Assembly: GCA_016199745.1 (NCBI GenBank)
Contig: JACQFZ010000025.1
Span: forward strand, 1-48,560
Direction: 5' to 3'
From: Gammaproteobacteria bacterium
GTDB lineage: Bacteria > Pseudomonadota > Gammaproteobacteria > Acidiferrobacterales > Sulfurifustaceae
Length of the DNA: 48,560 nt
Positions 7,073 through 16,055 of the stretch are shown one piece after another; the stretch's first letter is position 1; the number at the start of each line of letters is the position of its first letter. The notes under the pieces were generated by a model, which made no database searches, was not told where the DNA came from, and was given only the letters and a program-made list of their open reading frames with translations. Position numbers and translations under genes: made by a program.

Positions 7073-8059
7073 TCATTTTCGGAAATGGTGGTGCCTTAGT
7101 GCGTGGTGATGGTCTGGTAGTACCTCTTCGACTTGATCGGCCAACACGGCATGGCCGGCGCGCGTTGGGTGGATGCCGTCCCAGAATAAAAATTGATCGG
7201 GTTGGTCGCAGACGGGGTCGGCCGTTGTGCCGGGCGTGATGCACGGCGCTGCGACCTCGGTGAAGCCGTAGGCGTCGGGATGGGCAACGGCGTCGTTCAA
7301 TATCGCGTACACATCTAATTTGTGAATCGTAATCGGGAAATGGGTTTCTAGTTGCGCCAACGTGTTGGCCAGCGCGTCGTTGAAAGCCACCGACATCGAT
7401 TGCGCGGCCGCTTGCACGGGCGGGCTTTCTAGGCGGATGGCGGGCGTCAGCGCTAGGTTGGGTACGTTCGGGACTAGAAATTCGCGGGCGCCGGCGGATG
7501 TGAGGATGAGGATATTATTAGTGATCGCCTCGATCGCGTCGCCGATGATGTCGGTGCTGCTGGCGCCGGACGGATCGGTCGCGAGCGCGGCGATGGCATC
7601 GCGCGCGTCGTTGGCGCCGATGTACACAACGTAGAGCGAGTCGGCGCTGGCGGTGCCGGAATGGCCGGCCAAGAATGACAATACCTGCGACGACAAATCG
7701 AACGGATCGCCGGGACGGGCGCGGCCGGCGCCGGTGGCGTAGTTGGTGAATTTACCAGGGGCGCGCAACGCTGGGCCGACCGTGTTTTCCAGATTGACGT
7801 CCTTAGCGTATTGCTCGATCCAGGTTTCGCCGTTGCTAAAGTGATGACCGCCGATGGCGTAGGGTGCGCTCGGGATCAGGTCGTACGGCGGCACCGAAAC
7901 TTCGTGGAGCACGACAAACGCATTTCCCGGGTCGGATAGGCTGTCGCCGAAGACGACCAGGCGGTCGAAGCGATCGTTCGCGTAAGCAGTGGTGGAAAAA
8001 ACTAATGCAGAGAAGACTAAAGCAACTAACGCCTGGTACCGATGAGTACGATTTTTCAT
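7073..8059 (-). CDS. Secreted GDSL/SGNH lipase-esterase
   Basis: A 328-residue SGNH hydrolase, expected to hydrolyse carboxylic esters outside the cytoplasm. It starts at ATG 8059 after GGAGGAG. The signal peptide ends at AYA-N (about residue 28). Block I is F-G-D-S-L-S-D-P-G (nucleophile Ser about 41). Block III is Y-I-G-A-N-D (oxyanion Asn). Block V is W-D-G-I-H-P-T (Asp and His of the triad). The three blocks are in the right order and spacing for the plant/bacterial GDSL type. The protein ends with a histidine-rich stretch D-H-H-H-A-L-R-H-H-H, unusual for the family and possibly metal-binding. No autotransporter domain follows. It is probably a separate transcription unit from the DUF2959 gene 49 bases upstream. 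Confidence 0.87.
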   Translation of the reverse strand: MKNRTHRYQALVALVFSALVFSTTAYANDRFDRLVVFGDSLSDPGNAFVVLHEVSVPPYDLIPSAPYAIGGHHFSNGETWIEQYAKDVNLENTVGPALRAPGKFTNYATGAGRARPGDPFDLSSQVLSFLAGHSGTASADSLYVVYIGANDARDAIAALATDPSGASSTDIIGDAIEAITNNILILTSAGAREFLVPNVPNLALTPAIRLESPPVQAAAQSMSVAFNDALANTLAQLETHFPITIHKLDVYAILNDAVAHPDAYGFTEVAAPCITPGTTADPVCDQPDQFLFWDGIHPTRAGHAVLADQVEEVLPDHHHALRHHHFRK

Positions 8060-8108
8060 GGCGGTGCTCCTCCAAGTTGAGCATTTTTGTTAGTACAGTC
8101 AGGGACTT

Positions 8109-8768
8109 CTAACTCTTATCTGCCTCCATCTCCTTAATGAAGGTGTCTGCTTCGTTGATCGAGCGATTCATATCCGTCACTAAAGCGCCGATGTCCGATT
8201 CGATTTTCGCGCGCTCGTTGCGGAGCGAGGCAATGGCGCGGGCGTTGAGGTTGTGCTTTAGCACCAGGTAGCGATCGCGGTACGCGGCGAGTACCGGATC
8301 GAGCTTCTTCTCGGCGCGCTTCATGACGGTAATGAGTTTTTGATAGCGGCTACGCGTCGCTTCCAGCTGGCGTTCGCTGGAGTGGCGCAGGTCGGGATTC
8401 GAATATTGTTTGAGCTCTTTATTCCACTCGTCGAACAAATCACCCGCCACCCGTTCGACGTCGGCGACGCGCTTACGCACGGCGTCGGCATGCTCCTCGC
8501 TGTCTTCGTAAGCCTTCTTCAGTTTGTTGTACTGCTGCTCCAACTGGCCGCCGGAGAAATTAGTGACGCTGATGAACTGGGCGAGCGCCGATTCGAATTG
8601 TTGCTTCGCTTGTTGCTGCGATTTACGCGCGTCGTCGACACGATCGATAAGAATGTCGCGCTTCTCGTAGCCGAGTTTCTCCATCGCGCCGTAATAGGCT
8701 TGTTGGCAGCCAATGGTTATCAGCGCGGCGGCAATGAGCGCGGCGCACGCGATGTTGCGCGCGTTCAA
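8109..8768 (-). CDS. DUF2959-family lipoprotein
   Basis: A 219-residue protein with a lipoprotein signal (lipobox I-T-I-G-C at about 17-21) followed by C-Q-Q-A-Y-Y-G-A-M-E-K, the typical opening of DUF2959 proteins. The rest is nearly all charged alpha helix with long coiled-coil segments (about 35-120 and 130-215) rich in Lys, Glu, Gln and Arg. It probably sits on the inner face of the outer membrane or the periplasmic face of the inner membrane. Its start overlaps the stop of the yidB-like gene as ATGA (8765-8768), so the pair is translationally coupled. Function of the family is not established. Confidence 0.8.
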   Translation of the reverse strand: MNARNIACAALIAAALITIGCQQAYYGAMEKLGYEKRDILIDRVDDARKSQQQAKQQFESALAQFISVTNFSGGQLEQQYNKLKKAYEDSEEHADAVRKRVADVERVAGDLFDEWNKELKQYSNPDLRHSSERQLEATRSRYQKLITVMKRAEKKLDPVLAAYRDRYLVLKHNLNARAIASLRNERAKIESDIGALVTDMNRSINEADTFIKEMEADKS

Positions 8769-9178
8769 TGGCGGAGGAAACGACTGACGAGTTGCGCTAG
8801 CGCGTCGTTGGCTTTGTCGCTTTCCGGGAGCTTGCTGTCGGGCGTTAGCTTGTCGACCAGCTGCAGCAACACGTTTGCCAGACCGCGCGAGGCGTCGGGT
8901 TCGGACAGGCCGGCGGCGTTAGCGATTTGCCGTAGGCGATCTTCGCCGAGCACGGTCTGCAACTCTTGTGGTGAGATCGGCCGATTTTCGCCGGCGGAAA
9001 TCCACGAAGCGATGGTGTCGCCGTGGCCCTGCTTGTTGAACAGCTGCGCCAGGCCGCTCAAGCCGCCGACGTTGTCACTGGTGATCAAATGCGCGGCGGC
9101 ACCGATCAAGCTGTTCTGTTCTCTGTCGCCGGTCAGCTGGCCGATGATGCCTTTGCCGATGCTGTCGAAGAAACTCAT
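8765..9178 (-). CDS. YidB-like DUF937 protein
   Basis: A 137-residue protein resembling E. coli YidB (DUF937). It opens with M-S-F-F-D-S-I-G-K and has a glycine-rich G-G-L-S-G-L-A-Q-L-F stretch. It then shows the diagnostic I-A-S-W-I-S-x-G-E-N-x-P-I-S-x-x-E-L-Q and L-L-P/L-x-L-V-D-K-L-T-P patterns. GGAGG lies six bases before ATG 9178. It is cytoplasmic, with no signal peptide. First gene of a two-gene unit with the DUF2959 lipoprotein. Role unknown; the family is common in proteobacteria. Confidence 0.85.
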   Translation of the reverse strand: MSFFDSIGKGIIGQLTGDREQNSLIGAAAHLITSDNVGGLSGLAQLFNKQGHGDTIASWISAGENRPISPQELQTVLGEDRLRQIANAAGLSEPDASRGLANVLLQLVDKLTPDSKLPESDKANDALAQLVSRFLRH

Positions 9179-9484
9179 ACGCTGCCTCCTAATGCGAACC
9201 CGCTAGCGTCAGGACGAGTTGTGTTTTTTGGATGCTAGGGTATCAGGTAAGTTCGCAGCGGCGCTTCGGGGTTTGCTCGCATAACCAAACAAACAACAGG
9301 GTATTGTCCACCCGCCTCCTGCGGGAAATGCCACCTACCGTCTAACCACAAGTGCGCACACGACGCCCATATTCGCGCACCGGCATGCCGCTGGAATTCA
9401 GCTCGCGCACCCTGCGCCGGCGCCGGAAACCGTACGACAGCGGCGGGTCCTGATGAAAAGCGATGGTGAAGAAATAAATTCCCG
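9179..9484. other. Intergenic region without recognisable gene
   Basis: These 306 bases lie between the nuclease-like gene and the yidB-like gene. Short open frames exist but have no recognisable domain, start signal or codon pattern. I see only the presumed yidB promoter zone near 9185-9240. Confidence 0.45.
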
Positions 9485-9967
9485 TCAACGACGCTTGTGA
9501 TATTTCCACGGCGGCACCGGTGCCGGATCCTGCCACAGGCCGATCTGTTTGGTGCGTGCCGACTCTTCGGCTTCTTGATAAGCGCGCTGATCATCGGCCG
9601 ACAACTCCGATTGATTCGGCTCGGAATACCAAGCGCGGCCGGTATACAACTGGTGCATACCGAGATCGCGGCTACCAGCCAGCACCTTGCCGATGATCCG
9701 GTTGTTGTGGTCGCGCTTTTGCCATTGGACGGCGACTGTTTGGCCGACGGCGAGCAGCCCTAAGGATCGGCGCGATGCATCGCTGAATGCCTGACCGCGC
9801 TTCGGCGCCTCGATGCCGGCGAGTCGCACGCGAACTTGGCCGTGTGTCGAGTCGTCTTGCACGACCAAGATATCGCCGTCGGTGACGCGAACAACCGTGC
9901 CGGCGAAATTAGCGGCATAGCTGCTCGCTGACAGCAGCAGTAGAAGAAAGCTGGCGGTGAGTTTCAT
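9485..9967 (-). CDS. Secreted thermonuclease-fold (SNase-like) protein with altered active site
   Basis: A 160-residue protein with a signal peptide (cleavage near SYA-A, residue 18-19) and a staphylococcal-nuclease OB fold. Conserved features are V-T-D-G-D (Asp30, Asp32), V-R-L-A-G-I (Arg48, matching SNase Arg35) and N-N-R-I-I-G (Arg90, matching Arg87). The usual A-G-I-D-A-P-E is A-G-I-E-A-P-K. So the calcium ligand position is Glu53 and the general-base position (SNase Glu43) is Lys56. Nuclease activity is therefore doubtful; it may bind nucleic acid or ligand only. Its ATG overlaps the TGA of the DUF3014 gene (ATGA, 9964-9967), so the two are co-translated. The last residues are basic (K-Y-H-K-R-R). 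Confidence 0.8.
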   Translation of the reverse strand: MKLTASFLLLLLSASSYAANFAGTVVRVTDGDILVVQDDSTHGQVRVRLAGIEAPKRGQAFSDASRRSLGLLAVGQTVAVQWQKRDHNNRIIGKVLAGSRDLGMHQLYTGRAWYSEPNQSELSADDQRAYQEAEESARTKQIGLWQDPAPVPPWKYHKRR

Positions 9968-10833
9968 CGGCTTAGCGAAGTGATCTCGCGGCGGATCTCC
10001 TGTAACTTCGCCTTAACGCGGGCGGCATTATCGCTGCCCATGCGGAGCATAATCTTCTTGCCGGCCGAGAGTCCTTCGAGCTTGGGATCGGCGAATTCGT
10101 AAAACACCTTGGGCTGCACGAGCTTTACCGGTTGTTTGACATCGGGCGCGGCCAACAGATCGTCGATCACTTCGACCACGCGATCGTTGAAGTAGCGCTT
10201 CGGATCACCCAGGTTTTTGTACTCTTCCTGAAACAACGGATAGAAATACACATACGCCGCGATCAGCTTCTTGGTATCGACCGATTCCGCCAGCTGGATA
10301 TAGGCGCTATAGCGTCGATAATTTTCCGGGCTGAGAGTGATGCCGCTGTCGCGCTTACCGCTAACGACGAATTTACCCTCGGCCGGCTTCGCCAAGTAGT
10401 AACGCTGCGGCACACTCTCGTGCGTCAGGTTGTCGATCGTTACGACAAATCGGCGGACGATACTGTCGAGATACACGAAGCGGGCGAGCGAATTTTTATC
10501 GACAAAGCCGGCCAGCGTTTCCTGCACGGCAGCGTCGCTTTCCATCAACGGCGGCAACGGCTTGGCCTGCTCGGGCTCGGCGGTTTTGATCGGATAACGA
10601 ATCGGCGGCGCGGGCGCCGGCGCGGGTGCAGCGGCTGGCAGTGCCGGCGGCGGCGCGGCTCGCTGCTCGCCATGGATCCAGTAGTAATACAAACCGGCGC
10701 AGGCGCCGATCAAGACGATGACGAGAATAGCCGGCACAAATTTCTTCATCGTCGCATCGCCGCCGCGATTCGGCTCGCGATACAACAGCGACTCGTCACT
10801 CAAGCTTTCCTTCTTTGTCGGTTGCTCGGTCAT
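9964..10833 (-). CDS. DUF3014-family membrane-anchored protein
   Basis: A 289-residue protein starting at ATG 10833 behind GGAGG. The N-terminal 28 residues are cytoplasmic and charged, then a single transmembrane helix (about 31-50). A linker made almost wholly of Pro and Ala (about 58-78) follows, then a folded domain of about 200 residues. The block S-D-A-A-V-Q-E-T-L-A-G-F and R-F-V-V-T-I-D-N-L at about 95-130, and Y-V-Y-F-Y-P-L-F-Q-E-E-Y-K-N-L-G later, identify DUF3014. The folded part is probably periplasmic, held off the membrane by the Pro/Ala linker. Co-transcribed with the nuclease-like gene through a 4-base overlap. Function unknown. Confidence 0.82.
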   Translation of the reverse strand: MTEQPTKKESLSDESLLYREPNRGGDATMKKFVPAILVIVLIGACAGLYYYWIHGEQRAAPPPALPAAAPAPAPAPPIRYPIKTAEPEQAKPLPPLMESDAAVQETLAGFVDKNSLARFVYLDSIVRRFVVTIDNLTHESVPQRYYLAKPAEGKFVVSGKRDSGITLSPENYRRYSAYIQLAESVDTKKLIAAYVYFYPLFQEEYKNLGDPKRYFNDRVVEVIDDLLAAPDVKQPVKLVQPKVFYEFADPKLEGLSAGKKIMLRMGSDNAARVKAKLQEIRREITSLSR

Positions 10834-10895
10834 GTGCCCCCTCCGAAAATCTGTTTCACCTATCTTTGTATATTAAAGAATCGCGCGCGCCAGGG

Positions 10896-12558
10896 TCACG
10901 ACGTCGCCGGCTCACGCGCGGCGGCTTGCGCCAGTACCTCTTCGAGAATGCGCGGGTCCACCGGCTTAACCAGATGGTAGTCGAAGCCAGCCTCGCTGGC
11001 ACGACGATGATCTTCTTTTTGGCCCCAGCCGGATAACGCGATGACCACGATTTCTTGCGGTGCCGATTCCTGGCGGATTCGACGCACCACTTCGTAACCA
11101 TCCATATCCGGCATACCAGACGGTCAGCCAGATATGCCCGCCCTCATCGGTGAACTTGGCGGCGTTATTCAAGAGATTCGCTAACACCTGCACCAGCCGT
11201 ACCGGATCTGCCTCCAGTAGCAACGGCTCGGACGGCAACGCGATATGCAACTGCTGGCGTTGCGCATCGATTAGCGGACGACTTACCTCGACCGCATGTT
11301 GCACGATCGCTGCCACCACCGTCTGCGCTTTGCGCAAATCGATCTTGCCCTCGGTAATGCGCGAGACATCGAGCAGGTCGTCCACTAACCGTACCAAGTG
11401 GTCTACCTGCCGCTCCATCAACGATTGCAATTCCCGGGTGTCGCCAGCAACACCGCCTTTTAAGCGCAGGACATACAGCGAATTGCGGATCGGCGTGAGC
11501 GGATTACGCAACTCGTGCGCCAGCGTTGCCAGAAATCGTCCTTACGCCGATGCGCCTGTTGCAATGCCTCCTCCACCTGCGTGCGCTCGATTAAATCTGC
11601 CGCCTGCCGCGCTAACAAATCGAGCAGCCGCAATTGGCGATCGTCGGGTCGATGCGGTACCCGAAAATGGGTCGACAATACGCCCAGCAATTTGCCCGAT
11701 CGACTCCGCAACGGCGTCGATTGCATAGCACGCGCCCCTACCCGCAACATCAGCTCGAGCAGCTCTGGGTCGAGAGAAATCGGGCTCCGCGTCAAGTCGT
11801 CGATGATGATGCGCTCGCCTCGATACAGTGCCATACCGCAGCTAGTGCGCTGCATTGGGACCGACGCAAAATAATCGACGAATGCCTGATCGAAACCGCG
11901 ATGCGTAGTAATTCGCAAATGTCCCGACAGCAGATCGTACATCTTCAGGTTTCCCAGGTCGGCGCCCATGATGGCGATCGACGCATCGAGAATCTGCTCG
12001 AACAATGCGCGCGAATCGTCTTGGCGCACCAGACAAATACTGATTTCATGCAACCGCTGCATATCGGCGAGATCGGCCGCGAGGTGCTTGCTAAGCGCGG
12101 CAAACTCCAACTCGGCACGCTTGCGCTCGGTGATGTCGGCGATCAGCAATACCACGCCGGTGGCTGACGGATAGGCGTGGATCTCGAACCATCGACTCCA
12201 ACTCGGATAGAAAAATTCGAACGTTGCCGGCTTTTGCTTGGCCACAGCATCGCGCAAATCGCGCTCGAAGGCGGTGCCGATGAGATCGGGGAATACCTTC
12301 CAGATACTTTCGCCAAGCAACTCGTCGCGCGACTTGCCGGTGACGGCGATCAAGAACACTCAGCACGGTGGTCAGCAGCCCGGGGCCAAGCCCACCTAAC
12401 CACGCAGCCGCCATAATTGGCGGCACAAAGATGAGCAACAATGTCGACAGCGCGAGGATCGATCCGAGCAACTGATGCAGAAGCAACGCCAGTATCGCCG
12501 CCAACACCGCGATGGCGTAACTACTCCATGTCCATGATGGGAAGGTTGTCATGCGCAC
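10896..12558 (-). pseudogene. Hybrid sensor histidine kinase, broken by deletions and a frameshift
   Basis: Read from 12558 leftwards, this is the wreck of one protein in four pieces. First come hydrophobic helices typical of a DUF4118/KdpD-like membrane domain. Near 12358 the frame jumps into the second half of a PAS domain (F-L-I-A-V-T-G-K-S-R-D-E-L-L-G), so the rest of DUF4118 and the PAS start are missing. A GAF domain follows. At about 11531 a one-base loss separates R-R-K-D-D-F from L-A-T-L-A-H-E-L-R-N-P-L, the H-box of the HisKA domain. The ATPase domain reaches N-L-L-N-N-A-A-K-F-T and G-G-H-I-W-L-T-V. At about 11115 it is joined, in another frame, to the middle of a receiver domain (M-P-D-M-D-G-Y-E-V-V, later L-V-K-P-V-D). 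The ATP lid motifs and the phospho-acceptor Asp are gone. It cannot signal. Confidence 0.85.
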
Positions 12559-12734
12559 AACCCCTCCGCCCAGCCTGGGGATTGATAAGCGCTAATTATG
12601 CGCTCATTGGCAACAGACGGTGCGGCATCGGCGGACTAATTATCCGGACTAACGGAGAGATTGGCCGATGAACTTGCTTAGTCAGCCGGTAGAGCCACCG
12701 ACGCAACGAAGATGACCAACGGCGGCAACCGGCT

Positions 12735-13160
12735 TTACCCCGATGCACCGGAATGATCGTCGGCCGCGTCTTTCATCGTCCGCGCCATCACCCCATAAAC
12801 GTCGGTCCAGGCATTTTTGACCGGCGCCGTAAATGCATCGCCCAGCCCTTGGGCCAATGTGATCAATAATGCGGCGCCGACGGTTTCGTAGTGAGAATCC
12901 TGAACACCGTACTGCGCATGGCGCTTCCCTAAATCTTGCAAGATTGGAACGAGTCGATCGAGATCGTTGAGTTGGTTAACGGCGGTGCCAAGCAACTGCA
13001 TTAACTTCTCGCCCTGCGCGTTGATATCGCCTTTGAACATCGACTTCAAGTTCGGGTCGATGCTGAACAAATTTTTATAAAAAAGCGCTCCCGCTTGCGG
13101 GGCGATGGGGACGACCTTCGAAAAGCTATCCTGCACGAGCCTTACAGTTTCCGGTGTCAC
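12735..13160 (-). CDS. Single-domain bacterial globin
   Basis: A 141-residue globin without the reductase part of flavohaemoglobin. The start is GTG 13160 with AGGAGA six bases upstream. The fold is readable through the A-B helices (V-R-L-V-Q-D-S-F), Tyr28 in F-Y-K-N-L-F (B10 position), F-x-x-D-P-x-L-K-x-M-F-K-G-D (C-D region) and L-G-K-R-H-A-Q-Y-G-V, where His81 is the proximal haem ligand. It belongs to the flavohaemoglobin-like single-domain class (Vitreoscilla-haemoglobin-like). Expected roles are oxygen delivery or nitric-oxide handling; a partner reductase is not encoded nearby. It is a single gene next to the dead histidine kinase and a MITE. Confidence 0.88.
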   Translation of the reverse strand: MTPETVRLVQDSFSKVVPIAPQAGALFYKNLFSIDPNLKSMFKGDINAQGEKLMQLLGTAVNQLNDLDRLVPILQDLGKRHAQYGVQDSHYETVGAALLITLAQGLGDAFTAPVKNAWTDVYGVMARTMKDAADDHSGASG

Positions 13161-13333
13161 AACGGATCTCCTATGGTGTATTGAGTAAGGTCCTTTTTAC
13201 GAACGTTGGATGAGACGTGAAGCCAGTGCCGCACCAAGCGATGACGGCCAGCGCGTTATCGGGACCGATAGAACAGATGAAGATTACCAAAGGCGCCGTG
13301 ACAAAACCGAGCCTGTATTAACCTACCTGATTC

Positions 13334-13521
13334 GAATGACACTTACTTAAGCGCCATCGACAACAGATGCCACGATTGACTCCTCCCCCCTTCAGGGGGG
13401 AGGTTGGGAGGGGGGTGGGTTTTATGGCAGCGATAACCGAGTAAAAAACCCACCCCCACCCCAGCCCTCCCCCTGAGGGGGAGGGTGCTAGAACGTGCCG
13501 CGGCTTAAGTAAGTGCCATGC
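13334..13521. mobile_element. IS4-type miniature element (MITE), copy 2
   Basis: The ends are GAATGACACTTACTTAAG and CTTAAGTAAGTGCCATGC. A perfect 11-bp target duplication, CTACCTGATTC, lies at 13323-13333 and 13522-13532. The interior (188 bp in total) is non-coding, with facing CCTCCCCC/GGGGGAGG palindromes and a GGGTGGGTTTTATGGCAGCG block that reappears inverted in the copy at 47743. The duplication shows that the element arrived by transposition. Confidence 0.88.
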
Positions 13522-13600
13522 CTACCTGATTCTTATTGTTCCATAACGGACAACAGCACAGATCATATGCCCGGTCGGAGGAATACTGCCACTATTTTCA

Positions 13601-14437
13601 TCAGCCGAGCGCTGGCAAAAAGGTCAGCACATCGTCCGCTGGCACACCGTCACATAAACCGGCAAGACAACGATCGATCGCAACGCGCGCCGCGGCGGAC
13701 AATCGCTCGTGCGTCGCCTTACCTTCGGCACGCAGGTAAAACTCGAGCAAAATAGCGCGCAAATACTGCAGACTATGCATCACATGCGTATTCATATCGG
13801 CGGCCAGATAGGCGAATTTCTCGGCGAAAACAGGGTCGGCGACATATGTCGCAAACGTCCCCTGCTCGATGGCCCGATCGAGCCGTTGCGCGAATTGGCG
13901 CTGGGCGATGTGCTGCGTAGGATCGTGAAAAAACTGCCAGGCGTGCTCGAGATCGTGACAAACGAAAGCGAAGGCATCGGCCTTGTCATGCACCGGCGCC
14001 AACAGCCGCGGATAATCGGCGATCAGCGTTACCGGCCGCGTGCCGCGCGTTTGCATACGTAACACCTCGCGCGTATCGGGCACATGCTCGCACAAGGTCA
14101 GTTGCCAAGCACCACGCAACCAGCCGACCAAGGCGATGTTCACGCGTCGACGTACTTCGCGCAGATCGTAACGCTCGAGCAGCTCGGCCAACCGCGCCGC
14201 CGCATCGGCGCGCGGCAGCGCCTCGAGCTGCGCCCACCAAACGGCGCCATCGGGCCGAGGATCGCGATGCGAACGGCGTTGCGCCAACCGATTGCCATAA
14301 CGCAAAAACTGCCAAAGCAGCACATAGCGCGCGGCATACTGCGCCGCCGGAAATTCGCCGGCGTGATAGCGGGCGGCAAGCTCGGTTAAGGCACGGTATT
14401 TATCGGGCGCACTATCGGCAGCGTTCACAGCGGTCAT
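13601..14437 (-). CDS. Hypothetical protein with HDxxH motif
   Basis: A 278-residue soluble protein that I do not recognise. It is rich in Ala, Arg and Leu and almost entirely helical. Its most telling feature is F-V-C-H-D-L-E-H-A-W-Q-F-F-H-D-P at about 159-174, with His162, His166 and His173. An HDxxH core of this kind binds metal in some helical proteins (Coq4 has one), but nothing else here supports that family. A second conserved-looking block is F-A-E-K-F-A-Y-L-A-A-D-M-N-T-H-V-M-H. No signal peptide or membrane helix. The start at ATG 14437 lacks a clear ribosome site, and the gene is divergent from DUF4139. Coding potential is good: it has the same GC-rich third positions as its neighbours. 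Confidence 0.7.
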   Translation of the reverse strand: MTAVNAADSAPDKYRALTELAARYHAGEFPAAQYAARYVLLWQFLRYGNRLAQRRSHRDPRPDGAVWWAQLEALPRADAAARLAELLERYDLREVRRRVNIALVGWLRGAWQLTLCEHVPDTREVLRMQTRGTRPVTLIADYPRLLAPVHDKADAFAFVCHDLEHAWQFFHDPTQHIAQRQFAQRLDRAIEQGTFATYVADPVFAEKFAYLAADMNTHVMHSLQYLRAILLEFYLRAEGKATHERLSAAARVAIDRCLAGLCDGVPADDVLTFLPALG

Positions 14438-14546
14438 TCATCGATGGGTAGCGGCGAATTCTAGCAATAACCGCTCACTTAACCCCATCCCGGCAGCCGT
14501 TACGTTAACAGTCACAGTTCCGAAGAACGATGACAGGAGAAACCCC

Positions 14547-15992
14547 ATGCTATTGAAGAAATCGCGTGTCACGGCCGCCGTCGCCTTGGCGCTTTACTCC
14601 TTGTGTGCGACCGCACTCGAGGAGCGCCGCAGCACCCTGACCGACCAGCAATCGGTGGCAATAACGATTTATAACGAGGACCTGGCGCTAGTGAAAGATA
14701 CGCGCAAGTTGACGCTCGATACCGGCGTCAACCAGCTGGCACTACGTGAGGTCAGCGCGCTGTTGCGGCCGGAGACGGCGCAGTTGCGCAGCCTGTCGCA
14801 CCCCGGGGCGTTCACTCTGTTAGAGCAAAACTTCGATTTCGATTTGCTGACACCGATGAAGTTGTTGGAAAAATACGTCGGCCGCAACGTGCGCATCGTC
14901 AAAACCCACCCGACCACGGGTGCGGAAACGATCGAGACGGCGCAGGTGTTGAGCGTGAACGACGGCGTCGTCCTCAAGATCGGCGACCGCATCGAGACCG
15001 GCGTGCCGGGGCGCATCGTCTACGATGAAGTGCCGAAAAATCTGCGCGACCGGCCGACACTAGTAACGCTGTTACAAAACACACAAGCCGGCGAACAGAC
15101 GCTGGAACTGTCGTACCTCAGTGGCGGCTTGGCGTGGCGCGCTGACTATGTCGCCGAGCTCAACAGCAACGACACGGCACTCGATCTAAACGGTTGGGTC
15201 ACGCTGACTAACAAAAGCGGCACGGCCTATCCGAATGCACGTCTGCAGTTGGTCGCCGGTGAAGTGAATCGCGTACGCGAAGAATTCCGGCTGGCAACAG
15301 CCAAGACCACGGGTGTCGCCATGGAAGCCGACGCACCGGCGCCACAGATGCAGCAAGAGCAATTGTTCGAGTACCACCTGTACACGATGAACCGGCCGAC
15401 GACGATCGCCGACAATCAAACGAAACAAGTAGCGCTGCTGAGCGCCGGCAACGTACCGGTGACAAAAGAGCTGTTGCTGCAAGGAAATGATTACTACTAC
15501 CTGTCGAGCGTCGGTCAGATCGGCCAAAAGCTGAAGGTCGGCGTGTATGTCGAATTCGACAACCGCGAAGCGGCGCACCTCGGCATGCCGATGCCACGCG
15601 GCGTCGTGCGGGTGTACAAAAAGGACAGCGCCGGTAACGCGCAGTTCGTCGGCGAAGATCAAATCGATCACACACCAAAGAACGAGAAGGTACGGCTACG
15701 CCTCGGCGAAGCGTTCGACATCACCGCCGACAAGAAACAAACCGATTTTCGCCGGCGCGAACGTTCCAACCCGACGAGCTACGTATACGAAAGCGCCTAC
15801 GAGATCGTGCTGAAGAACGGCAAGAGCGACGCGGTCAGCGTCACCGTGCGCGAGCCGGTGCCGGGCGAGTGGAAAATGCTGGAGGAGTCACAACGACATA
15901 CGAAGGTGGCGGCAGGTACGGCCGAATGGCACGTAAACGTACCAGCGAATGGGCAGACGACGCTGCGGTATCGAGTGTTGGTACGACACTAA
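14547..15992 (+). CDS. Exported DUF4139-domain protein
   Basis: A 481-residue protein with AGGAG eight bases before its ATG. A signal peptide ends near A-T-A-L (about residue 23). It starts its mature part with T-L-T-D-Q-Q-S-V-A-I-T-I-Y-N-E-D-L-A-L-V-K-D, the standard N-terminus of DUF4139 proteins. It continues as beta-rich sequence (L-S-Y-L-S-G-G-L-A-W-R-A-D-Y-V is another family landmark at about 188-202) to the end. It is probably periplasmic or surface-located; the family has no known enzymatic activity and is often annotated only by this domain. Length is normal for the family. A terminator-like hairpin follows at 16008-16042. Confidence 0.85.
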   Translation: MLLKKSRVTAAVALALYSLCATALEERRSTLTDQQSVAITIYNEDLALVKDTRKLTLDTGVNQLALREVSALLRPETAQLRSLSHPGAFTLLEQNFDFDLLTPMKLLEKYVGRNVRIVKTHPTTGAETIETAQVLSVNDGVVLKIGDRIETGVPGRIVYDEVPKNLRDRPTLVTLLQNTQAGEQTLELSYLSGGLAWRADYVAELNSNDTALDLNGWVTLTNKSGTAYPNARLQLVAGEVNRVREEFRLATAKTTGVAMEADAPAPQMQQEQLFEYHLYTMNRPTTIADNQTKQVALLSAGNVPVTKELLLQGNDYYYLSSVGQIGQKLKVGVYVEFDNREAAHLGMPMPRGVVRVYKKDSAGNAQFVGEDQIDHTPKNEKVRLRLGEAFDITADKKQTDFRRRERSNPTSYVYESAYEIVLKNGKSDAVSVTVREPVPGEWKMLEESQRHTKVAAGTAEWHVNVPANGQTTLRYRVLVRH

Positions 15993-16007
15993 ATTTATTA
16001 TTTAACC

Positions 16008-16042
16008 ATGTCGGGTGGGCAGCACGCCCGCTCGACATTTTT
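16008..16042 (+). terminator. Rho-independent terminator after the DUF4139 gene
   Basis: ATGTCGGGTGGGC (16008-16020) pairs with GCCCGCTCGACAT (16026-16038) through 11 Watson-Crick and two G-U pairs, with a 5-base loop. A run of five T follows (16038-16042). It lies 16 bases past the DUF4139 stop codon. Confidence 0.75.
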
Positions 16043-16055
16043 ATCCGTCTTACAC

